NCBI GenBank assembly: GCA_913053795.1
Contig: CAJXGZ010000112.1
Span: 1 to 7,711, forward strand
Source: an uncultured Rhodospirillales bacterium
Lineage (GTDB): Bacteria; Pseudomonadota; Alphaproteobacteria; Rhodospirillales; 2-02-FULL-58-16
Length of the DNA stretch: 7,711 nt
Direction of reading: 5' to 3'
Shown: positions 1 through 5,726 of the stretch, one piece after another
Numbering within the stretch: the first letter of the stretch is position 1
Layout: each line of letters begins with the position of its first letter
Position numbers and translations under genes: made by a program
Notes under the pieces: generated by a model
The model's database searches: none
Told to the model about the DNA's origin: nothing
What the model saw: only the letters and a program-made list of their open reading frames with translations

Positions 1-49
1 AGAGATTTAATAGATGATATTTCGAATTAATTGTTTCAACTATATAAAA

Positions 50-132
50 TAGGATTTGTGGAAACTTTTTAAATGATTTTCAATGCCATCAATTCCCTGT
101 TATTCCGTTAATAAATATTTCTACAAATCCTA
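50..132. repeat. Imperfect inverted repeat around the end of the ctrA fusion gene
   Basis: Arms 50-64 (taggatttgtggaaa) and 118-132 (tttctacaaatccta) are reverse complements with one mismatch, separated by 53 bases that include the stop codon of the minus-strand gene (89-91). The right arm encodes GFVE of the HsdR-like tail on the minus strand. Read on the plus strand, the left arm gives K-I-G-F-V-E-T-F followed by TAA at 70-72, so the same short peptide ending appears on the opposite strand, although an in-frame stop lies at 28-30. The rest of 1-88 is AT-rich with no gene that I can support. It might be a loose terminator-like hairpin, a partial inverted duplication of an hsdR end, or a chimera artefact. 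Confidence 0.5.
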
Positions 133-364
133 AAATCTTTTTAAGAATTCTATCACCTAATTTCTTGCGTTGCAGGACCGATGGTTTCTCTCCTTCAATT
201 AATTCCAGTATTTCATCTCGCAAGGGTTCTCTTTCTGCAAATAGATAGTTTTCTATTAATTTTTGTGTTTTTTCTTTCGATAGATTTTCATCTTTCACCA
301 ATTGTTTGAAAGCTTTTTGTTGTTCTTCGTTCCAGAATTTATCAAACTCTTGCGGTATCTCGTT
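89..364 (-). other. In-frame C-terminal tail of the ctrA gene resembling the 3' end of hsdR (type I restriction subunit R)
   Basis: Residues about 227-317 of the ctrA reading frame are not CtrA. They are charged and probably all helical, with segments such as FDKFWNEEQQKAFKQLVKDE, KLIENYLFAEREPLRDEILE, KPSVLQRKKLGDRILKKI and GFVEIFINGI. From memory, this pattern (FW..E...A...L, then IENYLF..REPLRDE, then ERI..KI..FVETFI) is the extreme C-terminus of one subgroup of type I restriction R subunits, the helical part thought to contact the methyltransferase core. None of the nuclease or helicase motifs of HsdR is present. The stretch is AT-rich with A/T-ending codons, unlike the CtrA part. It could be a remnant joined by recombination or an assembly join; without a search the family assignment is good but not certain. 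Confidence 0.65.
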
Positions 365-1042
365 TTCGTCCGGCTCGCGCAGCACATAACCACGCCCCCA
401 CACGGTTTCGATGTAATTCTTGCCCCCGGTCGCCACCGAAAGTTTTTTGCGCAGCTTGCAGATAAAGACGTCGATGATTTTCAGTTCCGGCTCGTCCATG
501 CCGCCGTAGAGGTGGTTCAGGAACATCTCCTTGGTGAGGGTCGTTCCCTTGCGCAGGGACAACAGCTCAAGGATGCCGTATTCCTTGCCGGTGAGGTGCA
601 CTGGCTGGCCGTCAACCTCCACCGTGTGGGCGTCCAGATTGACGCTCAGCCGCCCGGTTTGAATGATCGAATGGGCGTGCCCCTTGGAACGCCTGACGAT
701 GGCCTGGATGCGGGCCAGCAACTCGTCCTTGTTGAAAGGCTTGGTGAGGTAGTCGTCGGCGCCGTAGCCCAGCCCCTTCACCTTCTGCTCGGATTCAGCA
801 AGTCCCGACAGGATCAACACCGGCGTTTCAACGCGGGCGTCGCGCAAACGGCGCAACACCTCCATGCCGTTAATATCGGGAAGCATGATATCCAAGACGA
901 TAAGGTCGTAATCGTAAAGCTTGCCGATTTCCAGGCCGTCTTCGCCCATATCGGTTGAATCGACCACCATTCCTTCGGATTTGAGCATCAACTCGATGCC
1001 GCGCGCCGTCGATTTGTCGTCCTCGACCAAAAGTATTCGCAT
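89..1042 (-). CDS. ctrA: CtrA-like cell-cycle response regulator with a foreign-looking HsdR-like C-terminal tail
   Basis: OmpR-family response regulator of 317 residues; typical alphaproteobacterial CtrA is about 230-240. The receiver (about 1-118) shows the acidic pocket E8-D9-D10, phosphoacceptor D51 in LIVLDIMLPD, S79 and K101 in the LTKPF motif. The winged-helix DNA-binding domain (about 126-223) contains HLTGKEYGILELLSLRKG, the segment around FLNHLYGGMDEPELKIID, and the WGRGYVLREP wing, all nearly identical to Caulobacter CtrA as remembered. In that family CtrA, phosphorylated through CckA-ChpT, controls cell division, DNA methylation, flagellar and pilus genes. After about residue 226, where CtrA normally ends within a few residues, the frame runs on for about 90 residues of a different protein type (separate entry). 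The ATG at 1042 matches the family N-terminus MRILLVEDD; only a G-rich stretch at 1049-1053 (minus-strand GGGGG) serves as a possible ribosome site. CtrA identity is very secure; whether the fused form exists in the cell is not. Confidence 0.95.
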   Translation of the reverse strand: MRILLVEDDKSTARGIELMLKSEGMVVDSTDMGEDGLEIGKLYDYDLIVLDIMLPDINGMEVLRRLRDARVETPVLILSGLAESEQKVKGLGYGADDYLTKPFNKDELLARIQAIVRRSKGHAHSIIQTGRLSVNLDAHTVEVDGQPVHLTGKEYGILELLSLRKGTTLTKEMFLNHLYGGMDEPELKIIDVFICKLRKKLSVATGGKNYIETVWGRGYVLREPDENEIPQEFDKFWNEEQQKAFKQLVKDENLSKEKTQKLIENYLFAEREPLRDEILELIEGEKPSVLQRKKLGDRILKKILGFVEIFINGITGN

Positions 1043-1057
1043 GGGAGGCCCCCGCCA

Positions 1058-1105
1058 GACTCGTTAACGATTGTTAACCATAAAACCGCAAGACATGGTT
1101 TTCAA
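1058..1105 (-). promoter_or_regulatory. ctrA promoter region: GANTC site, two GTTAAC boxes and a candidate sigma-70 promoter
   Basis: Upstream of ctrA lies gactc (1058-1062), a GANTC site as methylated by CcrM, next to two copies of GTTAAC (1063-1068 and 1073-1078). The TTAA cores are 6 bases apart, close to the CtrA box TTAA-N7-TTAA, and the second copy continues as TTAACCAT (1074-1081), the known CtrA half-site form. On the minus strand a possible -35 TTGAAA (1105-1100) and -10 TATGGT (1082-1077) have a 17-base spacer, so CtrA bound at the boxes would cover the -10. This arrangement fits the autoregulation and methylation control known for Caulobacter ctrA. The sites are seen directly; the regulation is inferred. 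Confidence 0.55.
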
Positions 1106-1111
1106 GCCTTC

Positions 1112-1149
1112 AAAAAAAAAGATTGAACGGAAATTTTGGCGCGCCGTTG
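1112..1149 (-). terminator. Possible weak intrinsic terminator after the 117-residue protein gene
   Basis: Reading the minus strand just after the stop of the upstream gene (1154), AACGG (1148-1144) can pair with CCGTT (1130-1126) across a 13-base loop. After five more bases there is a run of nine T (A at 1112-1120 on the plus strand). The stem is only five pairs, so the T-run is the stronger part of the evidence. It would separate this transcript from the ctrA promoter. Confidence 0.35.
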
Positions 1150-1153
1150 CGAC

Positions 1154-1507
1154 CTATGCAACGTCGGCGCTGGCGGGCTCTTCATCGGTTTTATGGGTAT
1201 CGCCGGATGCCTCCGGCTGCTCCTTCAAGGACAAGTCAACCTGATCAGGCGTGCAGGCGCGAAGAATCGCCCGGGACAGCTTGTCCAGATGATTCGCCTC
1301 ATTTTCGCCGGACAGATCGGGGGACTCACGGATATCGTCGACCATCGGTATAAGCGTCTGGATCAAATAAGCGGCGTAGGCGTAACTGGTGTGCGAGACC
1401 CGCCGGTCGAAGTCTTTCGCCACCCAAGAGAGTCGATCCAAATGTTCATCGAAATCGCCGCCGCCGGTTCTGTCCGCCTCCTCCAGCCTGGGCGCGATGC
1501 AGCGCAT
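1154..1507 (-). CDS. Hypothetical protein, 117 residues, unrecognised
   Basis: I do not recognise the family. The predicted product is soluble and acidic towards its C-terminus, with no signal peptide or membrane segment. The middle part (about residues 17-88) looks helical, including DEHLDRLSWVAKDFDRRVSH, SYAYAAYLIQTLIPMVDDI and HLDKLSRAILRAC, while the last 25 residues are low-complexity and rich in E, D, T and A. The ATG at 1507 is the only standard start. The frame is open for 14 further codons to a TGA at 1550-1552 without ATG, GTG or TTG, so either this start is right or the gene has lost its beginning. The only purine-rich match, AGGG, sits two bases from the ATG, which is too close. 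It lies 73 bases after the Sel1 gene on the same strand and could share its transcript. Codon use is GC-rich and coding-like. Confidence 0.55.
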   Translation of the reverse strand: MRCIAPRLEEADRTGGGDFDEHLDRLSWVAKDFDRRVSHTSYAYAAYLIQTLIPMVDDIRESPDLSGENEANHLDKLSRAILRACTPDQVDLSLKEQPEASGDTHKTDEEPASADVA

Positions 1508-1512
1508 CGCCC
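1490..1512 (-). other. Hairpin over the start codon of the 117-residue protein gene
   Basis: GCGATGC (1494-1500) and GCATCGC (1504-1510) are perfect reverse complements with a three-base loop, and GG (1490-1491) can extend the stem with CC (1511-1512) across a small bulge. The ATG (1507-1505 on the minus strand) lies inside the stem. In mRNA this could hide the start codon. There is no following T-run, so it is not a clear terminator of the Sel1 gene. Confidence 0.4.
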
Positions 1513-1580
1513 TAGGGGGCGCAACGTAGCGGATGCCCGCCGAATAACGTCAGAATGACCGGTTTTGGCCGGAAAGCGCT

Positions 1581-2930
1581 CTAAGTCAAATTGGCGGCGG
1601 TGGCCGCCTTGATAATTTGGGAGGATTTCCGGAAATCCTTCGGCGTCATTTTTTTGACGATTGTTTGCAGGCGTTTTTTCGCCGCCTCGTGGCCGTTGGC
1701 GGCGGCGAGGCTGTGCCAGGCGTGGGCCGACGCCAGGTCCTTGCTGACCCCTTTTTGCCCCTCGTAAATCAGTCCCAGGGCGTATTGGGCGGCGGCGTCG
1801 CCTCTTTTCGCCGCCCGCTTATACCAGTGGGCCGCCGTGATGTTATCCTCCTCGATGCCGAGACCTTCATCGTAATACCAGCCGATGCCGACGATGGCCT
1901 TGAGATGGCCTTGTTTGGCGGCGCGCTTATAGAACGCCAGGGCCTTGTGGTCGTCCTTTTTGACGCCTTGGCCCTTGGCGTATCTGTTTCCGAGAACGTA
2001 TTGCGCGGGGGCGTAGCCCTGTTCGGCTGACAGCCGCAGCAAGCGCAAGGCTTCCTCGTTGTTTTCCTTGACGCCTTGGCCCAAGAAATACATGGAGCCG
2101 AGAAGGTGTTGAGCCTCGGGATTTCCGTCTTGAACCAACGGCTGAAGATATTCGAAGGCGAGGCGGTAATTCTTTTGCCTATGGATTTTTTTAGCCTTTT
2201 CGATTCCGCCGTCCAATTTAGGCCGGGATCGGAATTCCTGCAAAGACGGAGGGGACGAAGGCCAAAAAGCTTGCTTCTTTTCCGAGCCAAGAGGCTTCGA
2301 GTTATCCTTGACGGCCAGGCTGGGTCGCTCAGCGGCCATGCGAAACCACTTATCCGCCTCTTGTTCGTCTTTCAGGACGCCCTTGCCTTCAAAGTAAGCC
2401 CAACCAAGATTGAATTGGGCCGAGCGGTTTCCTTGCTCGGCGGACTTCCGCCACAGCGCCACGGCCTTTTCATAGTTAGTGGGAACGCCGCCGCCGTTAT
2501 AGTAAATCCAGGCAAGATTGAATTGGGCCAAGTCGTCGCCGGCGTTGGCCGACTTTTCATACCATGACAAAGCTTTCTTGATGTTTTTGATGACGCCCTC
2601 TCCGCGATAGTACAAGGAGGCTAATCTCCACTGCGCCGTCGCATGCCCCTTTTCCGCCGCCGCCCGCCACCACCTGAATGCTTTTTTATGGTCCTTGACG
2701 ACATTTTCGCCTTGGTAATACAGCATGCCGAGCAGAACCTGGGCGTTTAAATCGCCCTTTTCGGCGCGTTCAAGGACCTTTTCCGCCATCATCTCATTGG
2801 CGGCGGCGCCTTGTTTAACGTCAGCCTCGATGGCGGCGGGTTTATTGCCGGAACCGATGTAGGCGCATCCCGCCGATATCAACAGGACGCCCAGGCAGAG
2901 GACGGCGCGCATTGGTTTGGGTTTTTCCAC
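1581..2930 (-). CDS. Sel1-repeat lipoprotein, 449 residues
   Basis: The protein begins with a lipoprotein-type signal peptide: hydrophobic residues 9-21 and Cys22 in LLISAGC, so it is probably lipid-anchored on the periplasmic side. It then has eight 36-residue Sel1 (TPR-like) repeats in two blocks of four, at about 61-204 and 271-414, with the typical pattern A-Q-x-x-L-G-x-x-Y-x-x-G-x-G-V and a W/FY-x-x-A-A-E-x-G-[DHN] end. A proline- and serine-rich linker (about 205-240) and a TPR-like helical pair (about 240-270) join the blocks. Sel1 proteins act as scaffolds for protein-protein contacts; no catalytic function is expected. The start is the GTG at 2930, which overlaps the glgC stop by one base (TAGTG) and implies translational coupling. 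The ATG at 2912 (residue 7) is a good alternative that gives a more normal signal peptide. The partner and the role are unknown. Confidence 0.9.
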   Translation of the reverse strand: MEKPKPMRAVLCLGVLLISAGCAYIGSGNKPAAIEADVKQGAAANEMMAEKVLERAEKGDLNAQVLLGMLYYQGENVVKDHKKAFRWWRAAAEKGHATAQWRLASLYYRGEGVIKNIKKALSWYEKSANAGDDLAQFNLAWIYYNGGGVPTNYEKAVALWRKSAEQGNRSAQFNLGWAYFEGKGVLKDEQEADKWFRMAAERPSLAVKDNSKPLGSEKKQAFWPSSPPSLQEFRSRPKLDGGIEKAKKIHRQKNYRLAFEYLQPLVQDGNPEAQHLLGSMYFLGQGVKENNEEALRLLRLSAEQGYAPAQYVLGNRYAKGQGVKKDDHKALAFYKRAAKQGHLKAIVGIGWYYDEGLGIEEDNITAAHWYKRAAKRGDAAAQYALGLIYEGQKGVSKDLASAHAWHSLAAANGHEAAKKRLQTIVKKMTPKDFRKSSQIIKAATAANLT

Positions 2931-4198
2931 TAGAGCCTGTCCAGCATCTCTTTTGTAATCAGGGTGACGCCGCCTTCGGTGAGATGGAAGCGCTGGGCGT
3001 CAAGTTCGGCGTCCTCGCCGACCACCAGCCCCTCGGGAATGCGGCAGTCAAAATTGACGATGGCTTTCTTGAGAACGGCGCCGCGGCCGATGTCGGCGTT
3101 GGGCAGGACAACTGAATCCTCGACCAGACAATAAGAGTTCACCCGCACGTTGTTGAACAACAGGGAGCGCCTGACAACGCCGCCGGAAATGATGCACCCG
3201 GACGACACCAGGGAGTCAACGGCCAAGCCCCGGCGGTCTTCGTCATCGAAGACGAATTTGGCGGAGGGCCGCTGTTCCTGGTAGGTCCAAACCGGCCAGT
3301 TGGCGTCGTAAAGATCAAGCGCCGGGGTCACCGTCGTCAGGTCCATGTTGGCTTTCCAATAGGCGTCGATGGTGCCGACGTCGCGCCAGTAGGGCTCGCC
3401 GGCGGCGTCGTTCATGACGCAACTGTCGGCGAAGCGGTGCGCGTACAGCCTGCAACTCCCCACCAAATGAGGCAGCAGGTCCTTTCCGAAGTCGTGGGAT
3501 GATTCCTTGATTGTCGCGTCGCGATGGAGGTGGCTGAACAGGAAATCGGGGTTAAAGACGTAAATGCCCATGGAGGCGAAGGCGCGGTCGGGACGGTCCG
3601 GGATGCAAGGGGGCGTTTGCGGTTTTTCCAGAAAGCTGATGATGGCGTCATCTTCATCAACGCCGACGACGCCGAAGCCCTTGGCGTCCTCGATGGGAAC
3701 ATCGACGCAAGCGACCGACACCTCGGCGCCGCGCTCGATATGCTGGCGCAGCATTTTGGCGTAGTTCTGCTTGTAGACGTGGTCGCCGGCGAGCACCAGG
3801 ATGTGCTCGGTGCCGTAGGCCTTGATGACGTCAATGTTCTGGAAGACGGCGTCCGCCGTTCCCCGGTACCAGCTTTCGTCCTTGGTCTGCTGCTGGGCCG
3901 GCCAGACTTCAATGAATTCCTGAAGCTCGGCCTTCAGGAATCCCCAGCCGCGCTGCACATGCTGGATCAGGGTGTGCGCCTTGTACTGAGTCAGGACGGC
4001 GACCCGGCGAACGCCGGAATTAATGCAGTTGGATAGCGGAAAGTCGACGATCCGGAACTTCCCGGCGAAGGGAACGGCCGGTTTTGCATTGACGTCGGTA
4101 AGGTTCATCAAGCGGCTGCCCCTGCCCCCCGCCAACACCAGAGCAAGGGTGTTCTTCAGGGCGGCGTTGAGGTCGACGGGTTTTTTTCCGTGGGGCAT
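2930..4198 (-). CDS. glgC: Glucose-1-phosphate adenylyltransferase (ADP-glucose pyrophosphorylase)
   Basis: Catalyses ATP + glucose-1-phosphate to ADP-glucose + pyrophosphate, the committed step of bacterial glycogen synthesis, in the cytoplasm. The 422 residues match the usual length (E. coli 431). The nucleotidyltransferase domain has the loop LAGGRGSRL (22-30), KPAVPFAGKFRIVDFPLSN, WYRGTADAV (110-118), LAGDHVYKQNY with catalytic D139 (E. coli D142) and FLEKP with K192 (E. coli K195, glucose-1-phosphate binding). ASMGIYVF and EPYWRDVGT follow, then a left-handed beta-helix C-terminal domain from about 330 (GCIISGG, VVLPNADIG, IPEGLVVGEDAELD). The position of the E. coli activator lysine K39 appears to be V36 here, so allosteric control may differ. 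A strong ribosome site (minus-strand GGGAGGG, 4214-4208) precedes the ATG by nine bases. It is divergent from glgA and directly followed by the Sel1 gene. Confidence 0.98.
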   Translation of the reverse strand: MPHGKKPVDLNAALKNTLALVLAGGRGSRLMNLTDVNAKPAVPFAGKFRIVDFPLSNCINSGVRRVAVLTQYKAHTLIQHVQRGWGFLKAELQEFIEVWPAQQQTKDESWYRGTADAVFQNIDVIKAYGTEHILVLAGDHVYKQNYAKMLRQHIERGAEVSVACVDVPIEDAKGFGVVGVDEDDAIISFLEKPQTPPCIPDRPDRAFASMGIYVFNPDFLFSHLHRDATIKESSHDFGKDLLPHLVGSCRLYAHRFADSCVMNDAAGEPYWRDVGTIDAYWKANMDLTTVTPALDLYDANWPVWTYQEQRPSAKFVFDDEDRRGLAVDSLVSSGCIISGGVVRRSLLFNNVRVNSYCLVEDSVVLPNADIGRGAVLKKAIVNFDCRIPEGLVVGEDAELDAQRFHLTEGGVTLITKEMLDRL

Positions 4199-4304
4199 GG
4201 CCTAAGTCCCTCCCTCTTCACCTAAACATAGCACAAATTATATCAAGCACAGTGCGCCGCAATGAGCCCTTTACCTTTATAGGGATTGGGGTTAGGCGAA
4301 GGAT
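4199..4304. promoter_or_regulatory. Divergent promoter region between glgC and glgA
   Basis: This 106-base gap separates the two divergent glycogen transcripts. On the minus strand there is a perfect -10, TATAAT (4242-4237), about 39 bases before the glgC ATG, but no good -35 at normal spacing. On the plus strand TTCACC (4217-4222) and TATATC (4239-4244) with a 16-base spacer could serve glgA. The two -10 candidates overlap, so the promoters may compete. For glgA, AGG (4294-4296) lies eight bases before the ATG as a weak ribosome site. I see no clear operator. Confidence 0.5.
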
Positions 4305-5726
4305 ATGAAAATCCTGTTCGCCGCGTCCGAAGCCTATCCGCTGGTCAAGACCGGCGGCCTTGCCGACGCCGCCTCGGGTTTGCCGGCGGCGCTGGCCGGC
4401 CTTGGCGTTGACGCGCGCATCATTCTGCCCGCCTATCCGGAAGCCCTGGACAAGGCGCAAGCCAAGGACCAAGGCGTGGCGTTGGGGGATCCGCTGGATG
4501 CCGGCGAGACCCGCCTGATCTCCGCCCGCTTGCCCGACAGCGGCGCACCCGTGTTGCTGGTCGATTGCCCGTCCCTGTATGATCGGCCGGGCGGCCCCTA
4601 TGTGGACGCCAAGGGCCATCTCTGGCCCGACAACCATTTACGCTTCGCCCTGCTGTCCAAAGCGGCGGCCATGGTCTGCACGGACGGAGCAAACGGCTGG
4701 CGGCCCGATGTCCTGCACGCCAACGACTGGCACGCCGGATTGGCTCCGCTCTATCTCAAGCAAGCTCTGCCGAGCGTGTTCACCGTCCATAACATCCACT
4801 ACCAGGGACTGTTTGAGCGCAAAACTCTGCAAAGCGTCGGCCTTGGCGATGAGCACTTCACCGTCAACGGCGTCGAGTATTACGGCAAGGTGTCGTTCAT
4901 GAAGGCGGGGCTTCAATTCTCGGACCGCATCACCACGGTCAGCCCCACCTACGCCCGCGAGATCCAGGGACCGGAGATGGGGGAAGGCCTGCACGGCCTG
5001 CTGGCGGCCAGAGCCGACGTCTTGAAGGGCGTTCTCAACGGCGTCGATTACGGACTGTGGAGCCCGGCCAAGGACAAGGCCATAGCCGCCAACTACACGG
5101 CCGGACGCCTCAAGGGCAAGGCCGAATGCAAGCGCTCCCTGCAACGCCAATTGGGGTTGGCGGAATTGGCCGACGCGCCGCTTCTCGGCATGGTCAGCCG
5201 CTTCACCAACCAGAAAGGCGTCGATATTCTGCTTGACGCCTTGAAAGGCGTTTTCGGCCTTGGCTGCCAATTGGCGGCGCTGGGTTCGGGCGAAGCCAGG
5301 TTCGAGAGCGCCTTGAGCTCGGCGGCGGCGGCTTCACCGAAGCGCATGGCGGTCGCCGTCGGCTATGACGAAACGCTGGCCCACCGCATCCAGGCCGGCG
5401 CCGACATGCTTTTGGTTCCATCGCGTTTCGAACCCTGTGGCCTTACCCAGCTTTACGCTCTAAAATATGGGACCTTGCCGGTGGCGCGGCGCACAGGCGG
5501 CCTCGCCGACAGCGTCGTTGACGTTTCCAAGGGCGAGGCCGGAACCGGTTTTGTTTTCGATGAGGCGACATCCGAAGGGCTGCTCGGCGCCATCGGGCGG
5601 GGCGTCGAACTCTACAAACAGCCCAAGGATTGGCGGCGCGTTCAAAATAACGCGATGAAGCAGGATTTCAGCTGGCGAAAGGCGGCGCGCGAGTATATGT
5701 CGCTTTATAAGGAACTGCTTTTGTAA
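4305..5726 (+). CDS. glgA: Glycogen synthase (ADP-glucose-dependent)
   Basis: A GT5-family glycosyltransferase that adds glucose from ADP-glucose to the non-reducing end of alpha-1,4-glucan. The 473 residues match E. coli GlgA (477). It has two Rossmann domains of the GT-B fold. In the N-terminal half are the KTGGLAD loop (K15, ADP-glucose binding), DVLHANDWHAGL (135-146), HNIHYQG with H162 and the NGVDYGLWSP hinge (245-254). In the C-terminal half are VSRFTNQKG with R299 and K304, PSRFEPCGLTQLYALKYGT with E376, and the second loop RRTGGLAD (395-402). All key residues are present, so it should be active. The ATG at 4305 gives the family N-terminus MKILFAASEAYPL. Its stop overlaps the glgP start, so the two are coupled. 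Confidence 0.98.
   Translation: MKILFAASEAYPLVKTGGLADAASGLPAALAGLGVDARIILPAYPEALDKAQAKDQGVALGDPLDAGETRLISARLPDSGAPVLLVDCPSLYDRPGGPYVDAKGHLWPDNHLRFALLSKAAAMVCTDGANGWRPDVLHANDWHAGLAPLYLKQALPSVFTVHNIHYQGLFERKTLQSVGLGDEHFTVNGVEYYGKVSFMKAGLQFSDRITTVSPTYAREIQGPEMGEGLHGLLAARADVLKGVLNGVDYGLWSPAKDKAIAANYTAGRLKGKAECKRSLQRQLGLAELADAPLLGMVSRFTNQKGVDILLDALKGVFGLGCQLAALGSGEARFESALSSAAAASPKRMAVAVGYDETLAHRIQAGADMLLVPSRFEPCGLTQLYALKYGTLPVARRTGGLADSVVDVSKGEAGTGFVFDEATSEGLLGAIGRGVELYKQPKDWRRVQNNAMKQDFSWRKAAREYMSLYKELLL

Noticed and set aside
1..88. Short plus-strand frame ending K-I-G-F-V-E-T-F-stop as an hsdR pseudogene
   Set aside because: An in-frame stop lies at 28-30 and no HsdR-like sequence is seen before it in any plus-strand frame, so it is kept only as an inverted-repeat observation.
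302..958. 218-codon plus-strand frame
   Set aside because: Antisense to ctrA, which has clear receiver and DNA-binding motifs, and it crosses the composition junction; a shadow frame.
1136..1558. 140-codon plus-strand frame overlapping the 117-residue minus-strand gene
   Set aside because: The product is rich in R, G and P with no helical pattern, and the minus-strand product looks more like a folded protein. I cannot fully exclude that neither is real.
1551..1580. Terminator after the Sel1 gene
   Set aside because: CCGG repeats around 1559-1572 could form a four-pair stem, but there is no T-run on the minus strand after it.
4638..5270. 210-codon minus-strand frame
   Set aside because: Antisense to the conserved glgA; codon-bias shadow.
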